DNA of 64,000 bases from Aphelocoma coerulescens (lineage: Eukaryota; Chordata; Aves; Passeriformes; Corvidae). The stretch covers positions 62,001 through 126,000 of the forward strand of contig NW_027183586.1 in the NCBI RefSeq assembly GCF_041296385.1, read 5' to 3'. Below, piece by piece: positions 33,591 to 47,198 of this stretch (its first letter is position 1; every line of letters starts with the position of its first letter). Both the position numbers and the translations under genes were made by a program. The notes under the pieces are model-generated. The model searched no databases, had not been told where the DNA came from, and saw only the letters and a list, made by a program, of their open reading frames with translations.

Positions 33591-35858
33591 GGCTCTCCTG
33601 GGAGCCACGGGTCACAAAGCACCGTGGGCTCTGTGCAGCCCCGCTGTGTCACAATGGCCGCTGGCTTCCACGAGCCCCCGCAGTGTCCCAGTGGGCCCCG
33701 TGGCTTTAGGAGTGGGTGGCTGGGAGTTGGTGCCAGCGGCTGGGGGAGCAGCAGCAGGGACTGTGTGTGGACAGTGCCATGGCCACTTGTGTGGCCACTG
33801 GTGTCTCTGTGCCAGGCACAGCCGTGGTGTGTAACACCGGCTCTGGGTCCTTTGGCTGTGCAGGTGGCAGTCACGGCCTGGAGCAGGGCTGCTCCCGGGG
33901 GACAGCCTGGGGCAGGAGGCTGCTGGAGATTCATTCCCCACACTCCTTGTCATGAGGTGCTCAGAGTGATTGGAAAGGCTGTTGGCAGCAGGCAGTTCTC
34001 TGGGTTCAAGCTGTGGAGCTGTCAGCGGGAATGCAAAGGCCAAGCTGGTGAGCCTTTTGTCCTGGTGCCTTTAGTGTGTGAGCAGTCCCTGGTGCCGTTG
34101 TCTTTGGATCCTGAGTGTGGGAGAGGCAAGGCTTAGGATGGTGCGTAGAGCTGAGAAGGAAAGTGCCGAGAGCAGCATGTGTGCTGCTGCTTTGAGGGGT
34201 GCAGTTGAAGTTGTAGGCAGCAAGAGCTTTCTCAGCTGGCCCTTTTGTGAGCTCTGCTTTTGCCAGATGACTTCCATCTTACCCTCTTACCATCTTAGCC
34301 TCTCATTTTTGCATATCCCAAACCCCCTTCCAAACATCCAGCAGCTGCTTGTAAAGAAGAAGTCCTAGAACAAAAAGCCAGTGCTGCCTTTCATAGCCCC
34401 TTTGCTGTCTATGAAGTAGAGGAAAGAAGCTAGTGAGACGCACTTTCTTTCTCAACTCCATAGAGCGCATCCTTCTCTCAAGGTGGCAGAGTCCTTGGCG
34501 GAAGTGAAGCATCTGCAGCTGCAGTTCAGACTGAGAGATGTGCCAGGACAGGAAACATTTGCTGACCTTCCCTGTTCCCTGTGCAACATGATTCTCGCAT
34601 CCCAGTCACTTTCACATACCTTCGGTATCCCTGAGTCCAAGCAGCTAAAGCTCACAGAGACAGAAGTGTCAGGAAGGAAAACGTTCCAAAAGCACCCCCT
34701 TCTCTTATCAGCATATAAATTGTGCACAACAGGCTGCGGCACCGAACCTTCCTTCTCAGATAGACATGCCATCACACTTTTCACTCTTGCAGCTCGGTTG
34801 AAAAGCTCCAGCAGCTGCTCCCGCAATAGCAAAAGGTTCTAGAAGTGAAAGCCAGTTTGGGGCTGCACCTTCTCCTTGCCGCATGTAAGCCACACCAAAC
34901 TCCCTGATGCACTCTGTCCTCCCCTTCTCAAAGGAGTAGACGGTGGCATCAGGACACACCTGTGTCCCAGCAGCTGGGTGCCCAGCCGGGAGCAGGAGCA
35001 GGGCTGGGGCTGCTCCCAAAGTTGCCCCGCCCCAATGCCAGAGCCGGACATATGCTGAGGGGGGGCTGGATCAGGCTTTATTGTCCAGCTGCATGCCAGG
35101 AGTGAGCACAAAATCTACCTGCATTCTCTGCAGCATGCCATCCTGGAGCAGAGCCATTGCCAAAGGAAGCCGTGAGCCCGTGCCAAGCCAGTGCCGGAGT
35201 GGGATCCTAGCAGCACCTGTGGAAGCCGGGAGAGAGGAGCCCACCTGGAGCAGGTTCGTGCAGGATTAATCATCCCGTGGCTTCCCACCAGGGTCCTGTT
35301 GCTTCCAAAAGGCCCCACAGTGTCACTGTGGCCCCTCGGTTCCACCAGGTTCCATAGCGTCACTGTGGTGCCCAGGGTTCCGTCAGCTTCGCCAGCATCC
35401 CCACGGTCTGCAGAGCTCCCCGAGCTTCTGTGGTGTCACAGTGGAGGCAGGGTTGCATCAGGTTCCATAGCATCAGCACGGTCTCCAGGGCTCCCAGAGG
35501 TTCTGTGGTGTCACAGTGGAGGCAGGGTTGCATCAGGTTCCATAGCATCACCACAGTCTCCAGGGCTCCCTGAGCTTCTGTGGTGTCACAGTGGAGGCAG
35601 GGTTGCATCAGGTTCCATAGCATCAGCACGGTCTCCAGGGCTCCCAGAGGTTCTGTGGTGTCACAGAGGAGGCAGGGTTGCATCAGGTTCCATAGCATCA
35701 CCACGGTCTCCAGGGCTCCAAGAGCTTCTGTGGTGTCACAGAGGAGGCAGGGTTGCATCAGGTTCAATAGCATCAGCACGGTCTCCAGGGCTCCCCTGAG
35801 CTTCTGTGGTGGTGTCACAGAGGAGCCAGGCTTCCTTGTAGTTCCCCAGCATCACAAA
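33591..35858. repeat. Satellite unit U13
   Basis: 2,268 bp. Variant string C/C/A/T/GG/C/G/T, the same as U22 apart from the tail (GAGCCAGGC here). Confidence 0.93.
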
Positions 35859-38126
35859 GGCTCTCCTGGGAGCCACGGGTCACAAAGCACCGTGGGCTCT
35901 GTGCAGCCCCGCTGTGTCACAATGGCCGCTGGCTTCCACGAGCCCCCGCAGTGTCCCAGTGGGCCCCGTGGCTTTAGGAGTGGGTGGCTGGGAGTTGGTG
36001 CCAGCGGCTGGGGGAGCAGCAGCAGGGACTGTGTGTGGACAGTGCCATGGCCACTTGTGTGGCCACTGGTGTCTCTGTGCCAGGCACAGCCGTGGTGTGT
36101 AACACCGGCTCTGGGTCCTTTGGCTGTGCAGGTGGCAGTCACGGCCTGGAGCAGGGCTGCTCCCGGGGGACAGCCTGGGGCAGGAGGCTGCTGGAGATTC
36201 ATTCCCCACACTCCTTGTCATGAGGTGCTCAGAGTGATTGGAAAGGCTGTTGGCAGCAGGCAGTTCTCTGGGTTCAAGCTGTGGAGCTGTCAGCGGGAAT
36301 GCAAAGGCCAAGCTGGTGAGCCTTTTGTCCTGGTGCCTTTAGTGTGTGAGCAGTCCCTGGTGCCGTTGTCTTTGGATCCTGAGTGTGGGAGAGGCAAGGC
36401 TTAGGATGGTGCGTAGAGCTGAGAAGGAAAGTACCGAGAGCAGCATGTGTGCTGCTGCTTTGAGGGGTGCAGTTGAAGTTGTAGGCAGCAAGAGCTTTCA
36501 CAGCTGGCCCTTTTGTGAGCTCTGCTTTTGCCAGATGACTTCCATCTTACCCTCTTACCATCTTAGCCTCTCATTTTTGCATATCCCAAACCCCCTTCCA
36601 AACATCCAGCAGCTGCTTGTAAAGAAGAAGTCCTAGAACAAAAAGCCAGTGCTGCCTTTCATAGCCCCTTTGCTGTCTATGAAGTAGAGGAAAGAAGCTA
36701 GTGAGACGCACTTTCTTTCTCAACTCCATAGAGCGCATCCTTCTCTCAAGGTGGCAGAGTCCTTGGCGGAAGTGAAGCATCTGCAGCTGCAGTTCAGACT
36801 GAGAGATGTGCCAGGACAGGAAACATTTGCTGACCTTCCCTGTTCCCTGTGCAACATGATTCTCGCATCCCAGTCACTTTCACATACCTTCGGTATCCCT
36901 GAGTCCAAGCAGCTAAAGCTCACAGAGACAGAAGTGTCAGGAAGGAAAACGTTCCAAAAGCACCCCCTTCTCTTATCAGCATATAAATTGTGCACAACAG
37001 GCTGCGGCACCGAACCTTCCTTCTCAGATAGACATGCCATCACACTTTTCACTCTTGCAGCTCGGTTGAAAAGCTCCAGCAGCTGCTCCCGCAATAGCAA
37101 AAGGTTCTAGAAGTGAAAGCCAGTTTGGGGCTGCACCTTCTCCTTGCCGCATGTAAGCCACACCAAACTCCCTGATGCACTCTGTCCTCCCCTTCTCAAA
37201 GGAGTAGACGGTGGCATCAGGACACACCTGTGTCCCAGCAGCTGGGTGCCCAGCCGGGAGCAGGAGCAGGGCTGGGGCTGCTCCCAAAGTTGCCCCGCCC
37301 CAATGCCAGAGCCGGACATATGCTGAGGGGGGGCTGGATCAGGCTTTATTGTCCAGCTGCATGCCAGGAGTGAGCACAAAATCTACCTGCATTCTCTGCA
37401 GCATGCCATCCTGGAGCAGAGCCATTGCCAAAGGAAGCCGTGAGCCCGTGCCAAGCCAGTGCCGGAGTGGGATCCTAGCAGCACCTGTGGAAGCCGGGAG
37501 AGAGGAGCCCACCTGGAGCAGGTTCGTGCAGGATTAATCATCCCGTGGCTTCCCACCAGGGTCCTGTTGCTTCCAAAAGGCCCCACAGCGTCACTGTGGC
37601 CCCTCGGTTCCACCAGGTTCCATAGCGTCACTGTGGTGCCCAGGGTTCCGTCAGCTTCGCCAGCATCCCCACGGTCTGCAGAGCTCCCCGAGCTTCTGTG
37701 GTGTCACAGTGGAGGCAGGGTTGCATCAGGTTCCATAGCATCAGCACGGTCTCCAGGGCTCCCAGAGGTTCTGTGGTGTCACAGTGGAGGCAGGGTTGCA
37801 TCAGGTTCCATAGCATCACCACAGTCTCCAGGGCTCCCAGAGGTTCTGTGGTGTCACAGTGGAGGCAGGGTTGCATCAGGTTCCATAGCATCAGCACGGT
37901 CTCCAGGGCTCCCAGAGGTTCTGTGGTGTCACAGAGGAGGCAGGGTTGCATCAGGTTCCATAGCATCACCACGGTCTCCAGGGCTCCAAGAGCTTCTGTG
38001 GTGTCACAGAGGAGGCAGGGTTGCATCAGGTTCAATAGCATCAGCACGGTCTCCAGGGCTCCCCTGAGCTTCTGTGGTGGTGTCACAGAGGAGCCAGGCT
38101 TCCTTGTAGTTCCCCAGCATCACAAA
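35859..38126. repeat. Satellite unit U14
   Basis: 2,268 bp. Variant string C/C/A/A/GG/C/G/C, matching the ERV-adjacent units U10 and U20 although no ERV is next to it. Private AAGTACCG near 36430. One sub-repeat junction reads GCTCCCAGAGGTTCTG (about 37835) where other units have GCTCCCTGAGCTTCTG. Confidence 0.93.
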
Positions 38127-40394
38127 GGCTCTCCTGGGAGCCACGGGTCACAAAGCACCGTGGGCTCTGTGCAGCCCCGCTGTGTCACAATGGCCGCTGG
38201 CTTCCACGAGCCCCCGCAGTGTCCCAGTGGGCCCCGTGGCTTTAGGAGTGGGTGGCTGGGAGTTGGTGCCAGCGGCTGGGGGAGCAGCAGCAGGGACTGT
38301 GTGTGGACAGTGCCATGGCCACTTGTGTGGCCACTGGTGTCTCTGTGCCAGGCACAGCCGTGGTGTGTAACACCGGCTCTGGGTCCTTTGGCTGTGCAGG
38401 TGGCAGTCACGGCCTGGAGCAGGGCTGCTCCCGGGGGACAGCCTGGGGCAGGAGGCTGCTGGAGATTCATTCCCCACACTCCTTGTCATGAGGTGCTCAG
38501 AGTGATTGGAAAGGCTGTTGGCAGCAGGCAGTTCTCTGGGTTCAAGCTGTGGAGCTGTCAGCGGGAATGCAAAGGCCAAGCTGGTGAGCCTTTTGTCCTG
38601 GTGCCTTTAGTGTGTGAGCAGTCCCTGGTGCCGTTGTCTTTGGATCCTGAGTGTGGGAGAGGCAAGGCTTAGGATGGTGCGTAGAGCTGAGAAGGAAAGT
38701 GCCGAGAGCAGCGTGTGTGCTGCTGCTTTGAGGGGTGCAGTTGAAGTTGTAGGCAGCAAGAGCTTTCTCAGCTGGCCCTTTTGTGAGCTCTGCTTTTGCC
38801 AGATGACTTCCATCTTACCCTCTTACCATCTTAGCCTCTCATTTTTGCATATCCCAAACCCCCTTCCAAACATCCAGCAGCTGCTTGTAAAGAAGAAGTC
38901 CTAGAACAAAAAGCCAGTGCTGCCTTTCATAGCCCCTTTGCTGTCTATGAAGTAGAGGAAAGAAGCTAGTGAGACGCACTTTCTTTCTCAACTCCATAGA
39001 GCGCATCCTTCTCTCAAGGTGGCAGAGTCCTTGGCGGAAGTGAAGCATCTGCAGCTGCAGTTCAGACTGAGAGATGTGCCAGGACAGGAAACATTTGCTG
39101 ACCTTCCCTGTTCCCTGTGCAACATGATTCTCGCATCCCAGTCACTTTCACATACCTTCGGTATCCCTGAGTCCAAGCAGCTAAAGCTCACAGAGACAGA
39201 AGTGTCAGGAAGGAAAACGTTCCAAAAGCACCCCCTTCTCTTATCAGCATATAAATTGTGCACAACAGGCTGCGGCACCGAACCTTCCTTCTCAGATAGA
39301 CATGCCATCACACTTTTCACTCTTGCAGCTCGGTTGAAAAGCTCCAGCAGCTGCTCCCGCAATAGCAAAAGGTTCTAGAAGTGAAAGCCAGTTTGGGGCT
39401 GCACCTTCTCCTTGCCGCATGTAAGCCACACCAAACTCCCTGATGCACTCTGTCCTCCCCTTCTCAAAGGAGTAGACGGTGGCATCAGGACACACCTGTG
39501 TCCCAGCAGCTGGGTGCCCAGCCGGGAGCAGGAGCAGGGCTGGGGCTGCTCCCAAAGTTGCCCCGCCCCAATGCCAGAGCCGGACATATGCTGAGGGGGG
39601 GCTGGATCAGGCTTTATTGTCCAGCTGCATGCCAGGAGTGAGCACAAAATCTACCTGCATTCTCTGCAGCATGCCATCCTGGAGCAGAGCCATTGCCAAA
39701 GGAAGCCGTGAGCCCGTGCCAAGCCAGTGCCGGAGTGGGATCCTAGCAGCACCTGTGGAAGCCGGGAGAGAGGAGCCCACCTGGAGCAGGTTCGTGCAGG
39801 ATTAATCATCCCGTGGCTTCCCACCAGGGTCCTGTTGCTTCCAAAAGGCCCCACAGTGTCACTGTGGCCCCTCGGTTCCACCAGGTTCCATAGCGTCACT
39901 GTGGTGCCCAGGGTTCCGTCAGCTTCGCCAGCATCCCCACGGTCTGCAGAGCTCCCCGAGCTTCTGTGGTGTCACAGTGGAGGCAGGGTTGCATCAGGTT
40001 CCATAGCATCAGCACGGTCTCCAGGGCTCCCAGAGGTTCTGTGGTGTCACAGTGGAGGCAGGGTTGCATCAGGTTCCATAGCATCACCACAGTCTCCAGG
40101 GCTCCCTGAGCTTCTGTGGTGTCACAGTGGAGGCAGGGTTGCATCAGGTTCCATAGCATCAGCACGGTCTCCAGGGCTCCCAGAGGTTCTGTGGTGTCAC
40201 AGAGGAGGCAGGGTTGCATCAGGTTCCATAGCATCAGCACGGTCTCCAGGGCTCCAAGAGCTTCTGTGGTGTCACAGAGGAGGCAGGGTTGCATCAGGTT
40301 CAATAGCATCAGCACGGTCTCCAGGGCTCCCCTGAGCTTCTGTGGTGGTGTCACAGAGGAGCCAGGCTTCCTTGTAGTTCCCCAGCATCACAAA
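38127..40394. repeat. Satellite unit U15
   Basis: 2,268 bp. Variant string C/C/G/T/GG/C/G/T. The fourth full sub-repeat has the CAGCACGG core, as in U3. Confidence 0.93.
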
Positions 40395-42662
40395 GGCTCT
40401 CCTGGGAGCCACGGGTCACAAAGCACCGTGGGCTCTGTGCAGCCCCGCTGTGTCACAATGGCCGCTGGCTTCCACGAGCCCCCGCAGTGTCCCAGTGGGC
40501 CCCGTGGCTTTAGGAGTGGGTGGCTGGGAGTTGGTGCCAGCGGCTGGGGGAGCAGCAGCAGGGACTGTGTGTGGACAGTGCCATGGCCACTTGTGTGGCC
40601 ACTGGTGTCTCTGTGCCAGGCACAGCCGTGGTGTGTAACACCGGCTCTGGGTCCTTTGGCTGTGCAGGTGGCAGTCACGGCCTGGAGCAGGGCTGCTCCC
40701 GGGGGACAGCCTGGGGCAGGAGGCTGCTGGAGATTCATTCCCCACACTCCTTGTCATGAGGTGCTCAGAGTGATTGGAAAGGCTGTTGGCAGCAGGCAGT
40801 TCTCTGGGTTCAAGCTGTGGAGCTGTCAGCGGGAATGCAAAGGCCAAGCTGGTGAGCCTTTTGTCCTGGTGCCTTTAGTGTGTGAGCAGTCCCTGGTGCC
40901 GTTGTCTTTGGATCCTGAGTGTGGGAGAGGCAAGGCTTAGGATGGTGCGTAGAGCTGAGAAGGAAAGTGCCGAGAGCAGCGTGTGTGCTGCTGCTTTGAG
41001 GGGTGCAGTTGAAGTTGTAGGCAGCAAGAGCTTTCTCAGCTGGCCCTTTTGTGAGCTCTGCTTTTGCCAGATGACTTCCATCTTACCCTCTTACCATCTT
41101 AGCCTCTCATTTTTGCATATCCCAAACCCCCTTCCAAACATCCAGCAGCTGCTTGTAAAGAAGAAGTCCTAGAACAAAAAGCCAGTGCTGCCTTTCATAG
41201 CCCCTTTGCTGTCTATGAAGTAGAGGAAAGAAGCTAGTGAGACGCACTTTCTTTCTCAACTCCATAGAGCGCATCCTTCTCTCAAGGTGGCAGAGTCCTT
41301 GGCGGAAGTGAAGCATCTGCAGCTGCAGTTCAGACTGAGAGATGTGCCAGGACAGGAAACATTTGCTGACCTTCCCTGTTCCCTGTGCAACATGATTCTC
41401 GCATCCCAGTCACTTTCACATACCTTCGGTATCCCTGAGTCCAAGCAGCTAAAGCTCACAGAGACAGAAGTGTCAGGAAGGAAAACGTTCCAAAAGCACC
41501 CCCTTCTCTTATCAGCATATAAATTGTGCACAACAGGCTGCGGCACCGAACCTTCCTTCTCAGATAGACATGCCATCACACTTTTCACTCTTGCAGCTCG
41601 GTTGAAAAGCTCCAGCAGCTGCTCCCGCAATAGCAAAAGGTTCTAGAAGTGAAAGCCAGTTTGGGGCTGCACCTTCTCCTTGCCGCATGTAAGCCACACC
41701 AAACTCCCTGATGCACTCTGTCCTCCCCTTCTCAAAGGAGTAGACGGTGGCATCAGGACACACCTGTGTCCCAGCAGCTGGGTGCCCAGCCGGGAGCAGG
41801 AGCAGGGCTGGGGCTGCTCCCAAAGTTGCCCCGCCCCAATGCCAGAGCCGGACATATGCTGAAGGGGGGCTGGATCAGGCTTTATTGTCCAGCTGCATGC
41901 CAGGAGTGAGCACAAAATCTACCTGCATTCTCTGCAGCATGCCATCCTGGAGCAGAGCCATTGCCAAAGGAAGCCGTGAGCCCGTGCCAAGCCAGTGCCG
42001 GAGTGGGATCCTAGCAGCACCTGTGGAAGCCGGGAGAGAGGAGCCCACCTGGAGCAGGTTCGTGCAGGATTAATCATCCCGTGGCTTCCCACCAGGGTCC
42101 TGTTGCTTCCAAAAGGCCCCACAGTGTCACTGTGGCCCCTCGGTTCCACCAGGTTCCATAGCGTCACTGTGGTGCCCAGGGTTCCGTCAGCTTCGCCAGC
42201 ATCCCCACGGTCTGCAGAGCTCCCCGAGCTTCTGTGGTGTCACAGTGGAGGCAGGGTTGCATCAGGTTCCATAGCATCAGCACGGTCTCCAGGGCTCCCA
42301 GAGGTTCTGTGGTGTCACAGTGGAGGCAGGGTTGCATCAGGTTCCATAGCATCACCACAGTCTCCAGGGCTCCCTGAGCTTCTGTGGTGTCACAGTGGAG
42401 GCAGGGTTGCATCAGGTTCCATAGCATCAGCACGGTCTCCAGGGCTCCCAGAGGTTCTGTGGTGTCACAGAGGAGGCAGGGTTGCCTCAGGTTCCATAGC
42501 ATCACCACGGTCTCCAGGGCTCCAAGAGCTTCTGTGGTGTCACAGAGGAGGCAGGGTTGCATCAGGTTCAATAGCATCAGCACGGTCTCCAGGGCTCCCC
42601 TGAGCTTCTGTGGTGGTGTCACAGAGGAGGCAGGCTTCCTTGTAGTTCCCCAGCATCACAAA
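40395..42662. repeat. Satellite unit U16
   Basis: 2,268 bp. Variant string C/C/G/T/GG/C/A/T. The tail reads GCCTCAGG, TTCAATAG, GAGGCAGGC, the type of U1 and U4-U7. Confidence 0.93.
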
Positions 42663-44930
42663 GGCTCTCCTGGGAGCCACGGGTCACAAAGCACCGTGGG
42701 CTCTGTGCAGCCCCGCTGTGTCACAATGGCCGCTGGCTTCCACGAGCCCCCGCAGTGTCCCAGTGGGCCCCGTGGCTTTAGGAGTGGGTGGCTGGGAGTT
42801 GGTGCCAGCGGCTGGGGGAGCAGCAGCAGGGACTGTGTGTGGACAGTGCCATGGCCACTTGTGTGGCCACTGGTGTCTCTGTGTCAGGCACAGCCGTGGT
42901 GTGTAACACCGGCTCTGGGTCCTTTGGCTGTGCAGGTGGCAGTCACGGCCTGGAGCAGGGCTGCTCCCGGGGGACAGCCTGGGGCAGGAGGCTGCTGGAG
43001 ATTCATTCCCCACACTCCTTGTCATGAGGTGCTCAGAGTGATTGGAAAGGCTGTTGGCAGCAGGCAGTTCTCTGGGTTCAAGCTGTGGAGCTGTCAGCGG
43101 GAATGCAAAGGCCAAGCTGGTGAGCCTTTTGTCCTGGTGCCTTTAGTGTGTGAGCAGTCCCTGGTGCCGTTGTCTTTGGATCCTGAGTGTGGGAGAGGCA
43201 AGGCTTAGGATGGTGCGTAGAGCTGAGAAGGAAAGTGCCGAGAGCAGCGTGTGTGCTGCTGCTTTGAGGGGTGCAGTTGAAGTTGTAGGCAGCAAGAGCT
43301 TTCTCAGCTGGCCCTTTTGTGAGCTCTGCTTTTGCCAGATGACTTCCATCTTACCCTCTTACCATCTTAGCCTCTCATTTTTGCATATCCCAAACCCCCT
43401 TCCAAACATCCAGCAGCTGCTTGTAAAGAAGAAGTCCTAGAACAAAAAGCCAGTGCTGCCTTTCATAGCCCCTTTGCTGTCTATGAAGTAGAGGAAAGAA
43501 GCTAGTGAGACGCACTTTCTTTCTCAACTCCATAGAGCGCATCCTTCTCTCAAGGTGGCAGAGTCCTTGGCGGAAGTGAAGCATCTGCAGCTGCAGTTCA
43601 GACTGAGAGATGTGCCAGGACAGGAAACATTTGCTGACCTTCCCTGTTCCCTGTGCAACATGATTCTCGCATCCCAGTCACTTTCACATACCTTCGGTAT
43701 CCCTGAGTCCAAGCAGCTAAAGCTCACAGAGACAGAAGTGTCAGGAAGGAAAACGTTCCAAAAGCACCCCCTTCTCTTATCAGCATATAAATTGTGCACA
43801 ACAGGCTGCGGCACCGAACCTTCCTTCTCAGATAGACATGCCATCACACTTTTCACTCTTGCAGCTCGGTTGAAAAGCTCCAGCAGCTGCTCCCGCAATA
43901 GCAAAAGGTTCTAGAAGTGAAAGCCAGTTTGGGGCTGCACCTTCTCCTTGCCGCATGTAAGCCACACCAAACTCCCTGATGCACTCTGTCCTCCCCTTCT
44001 CAAAGGAGTAGACGGTGGCATCAGGACACACCTGTGTCCCAGCAGCTGGGTGCCCAGCCGGGAGCAGGAGCAGGGCTGGGGCTGCTCCCAAAGTTGCCCC
44101 GCCCCAATGCCAGAGCCGGACATATGCTGAGGGGGGGCTGGATCAGGCTTTATTGTCCAGCTGCATGCCAGGAGTGAGCACAAAATCTACCTGCATTCTC
44201 TGCAGCATGCCATCCTGGAGCAGAGCCATTGCCAAAGGAAGCCGTGAGCCCGTGCCAAGCCAGTGCCGGAGTGGGATCCTAGCAGCACCTGTGGAAGCCG
44301 GGAGAGAGGAGCCCACCTGGAGCAGGTTCGTGCAGGATTAATCATCCCGTGGCTTCCCACCAGGGTCCTGTTGCTTCCAAAAGGCCCCACAGTGTCACTG
44401 TGGCCCCTCGGTTCCACCAGGTTCCATAGCGTCACTGTGGTGCCCAGGGTTCCGTCAGCTTCGCCAGCATCCCCACGGTCTGCAGAGCTCCCCGAGCTTC
44501 TGTGGTGTCACAGTGGAGGCAGGGTTGCATCAGGTTCCATAGCATCAGCACGGTCTCCAGGGCTCCCAGAGGTTCTGTGGTGTCACAGTGGAGGCAGGGT
44601 TGCATCAGGTTCCATAGCATCACCACAGTCTCCAGGGCTCCCTGAGCTTCTGTGGTGTCACAGTGGAGGCAGGGTTGCATCAGGTTCCATAGCATCAGCA
44701 CGGTCTCCAGGGCTCCCAGAGGTTCTGTGGTGTCACAGAGGAGGCAGGGTTGCATCAGGTTCCATAGCATCACCACGGTCTCCAGGGCTCCAAGAGCTTC
44801 TGTGGTGTCACAGAGGAGGCAGGGTTGCATCAGGTTCCATAGCATCAGCACGGTCTCCAGGGCTCCCCTGAGCTTCTGTGGTGGTGTCACAGAGGAGCCA
44901 GGCTTCCTTGTAGTTCCCCAGCATCACAAA
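42663..44930. repeat. Satellite unit U17
   Basis: 2,268 bp. Variant string T/C/G/T/GG/C/G/T. The last full sub-repeat has TTCCATAG, as in U9, U18 and U19. Confidence 0.93.
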
Positions 44931-47198
44931 GGCTCTCCTGGGAGCCACGGGTCACAAAGCACCGTGGGCTCTGTGCAGCCCCGCTGTGTCACAATGGCCG
45001 CTGGCTTCCACGAGCCCCCGCAGTGTCCCAGTGGGCCCCGTGGCTTTAGGAGTGGGTGGCTGGGAGTTGGTGCCAGCGGCTGGGGGAGCAGCAGCAGGGA
45101 CTGTGTGTGGACAGTGCCATGGCCACTTGTGTGGCCACTGGTGTCTCTGTGCCAGGCACAGCCGTGGTGTGTAACACCGGCTCTGGGTCCTTTGGCTGTG
45201 CAGGTGGCAGTCACGGCCTGGAGCAGGGCTGCTCCCGGGGGACAGCCTGGGGCAGGAGGCTGCTGGAGATTCATTCCCCACACTCCTTGTCATGAGGTGC
45301 TCAGAGTGATTGGAAAGGCTGTTGGCAGCAGGCAGTTCTCTGGGTTCAAGCTGTGGAGCTGTCAGCGGGAATGCAAAGGCCAAGCTGGTGAGCCTTTTGT
45401 CCTGGTGCCTTTAGTGTGTGAGCAGTCCCTGGTGCCGTTGTCTTTGGATCCTGAGTGTGGGAGAGGCAAGGCTTAGGATGGTGCGTAGAGCTGAGAAGGA
45501 AAGTGCCGAGAGCAGCGTGTGTGCTGCTGCTTTGAGGGGTGCAGTTGAAGTTGTAGGCAGCAAGAGCTTTCTCAGCTGGCCCTTTTGTGAGCTCTGCTTT
45601 TGCCAGATGACTTCCATCTTACCCTCTTACCATCTTAGCCTCTCATTTTTGCATATCCCAAACCCCCTTCCAAACATCCAGCAGCTGCTTGTAAAGAAGA
45701 AGTCCTAGAACAAAAAGCCAGTGCTGCCTTTCATAGCCCCTTTGCTGTCTATGAAGTAGAGGAAAGAAGCTAGTGAGACGCACTTTCTTTCTCAACTCCA
45801 TAGAGCGCATCCTTCTCTCAAGGTGGCAGAGTCCTTGGCGGAAGTGAAGCATCTGCAGCTGCAGTTCAGACTGAGAGATGTGCCAGGACAGGAAACATTT
45901 GCTGACCTTCCCTGTTCCCTGTGCAACATGATTCTCGCATCCCAGTCACTTTCACATACCTTCGGTATCCCTGAGTCCAAGCAGCTAAAGCTCACAGAGA
46001 CAGAAGTGTCAGGAAGGAAAACGTTCCAAAAGCACCCCCTTCTCTTATCAGCATATAAATTGTGCACAACAGGCTGCGGCACCGAACCTTCCTTCTCAGA
46101 TAGACATGCCATCACACTTTTCACTCTTGCAGCTCGGTTGAAAAGCTCCAGCAGCTGCTCCCGCAATAGCAAAAGGTTCTAGAAGTGAAAGCCAGTTTGG
46201 GGCTGCACCTTCTCCTTGCCGCATGTAAGCCACACCAAACTCCCTGATGCACTCTGTCCTCCCCTTCTCAAAGGAGTAGACGGTGGCATCAGGACACACC
46301 TGTGTCCCAGCAGCTGGGTGCCCAGCCGGGAGCAGGAGCAGGGCTGGGGCTGCTCCCAAAGTTGCCCCGCCCCAATGCCAGAGCCGGACATATGCTGAGG
46401 GGGGGCTGGATCAGGCTTTATTGTCCAGCTGCATGCCAGGAGTGAGCACAAAATCTACCTGCATTCTCTGCAGCATGCCATCCTGGAGCAGAGCCATTGC
46501 CAAAGGAAGCCGTGAGCCCGTGCCAAGCCAGTGCCGGAGTGGGATCCTAGCAGCACCTGTGGAAGCCGGGAGAGAGGAGCCCACCTGGAGCAGGTTCGTG
46601 CAGGATTAATCATCCCGTGGCTTCCCACCAGGGTCCTGTTGCTTCCAAAAGGCCCCACAGTGTCACTGTGGCCCCTCGGTTCCACCAGGTTCCATAGCGT
46701 CACTGTGGTGCCCAGGGTTCCGTCAGCTTCGCCAGCATCCCCACGGTCTGCAGAGCTCCCCGAACTTCTGTGGTGTCACAGTGGAGGCAGGGTTGCATCA
46801 GGTTCCATAGCATCAGCACGGTCTCCAGGGCTCCCAGAGGTTCTGTGGTGTCACAGTGGAGGCAGGGTTGCATCAGGTTCCATAGCATCACCACAGTCTC
46901 CAGGGCTCCCTGAGCTTCTGTGGTGTCACAGTGGAGGCAGGGTTGCATCAGGTTCCATAGCATCAGCACGGTCTCCAGGGCTCCCAGAGGTTCTGTGGTG
47001 TCACAGAGGAGGCAGGGTTGCATCAGGTTCCATAGCATCACCACGGTCTCCAGGGCTCCAAGAGCTTCTGTGGTGTCACAGAGGAGGCAGGGTTGCATCA
47101 GGTTCCATAGCATCAGCACGGTCTCCAGGGCTCCCCTGAGCTTCTGTGGTGGTGTCACAGAGGAGCCAGGCTTCCTTGTAGTTCCCCAGCATCACAAA
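44931..47198. repeat. Satellite unit U18
   Basis: 2,268 bp. Variant string C/C/G/T/GG/C/G/T, with TTCCATAG in the last sub-repeat and a private CCGAACTTC at about 46760. Confidence 0.93.
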
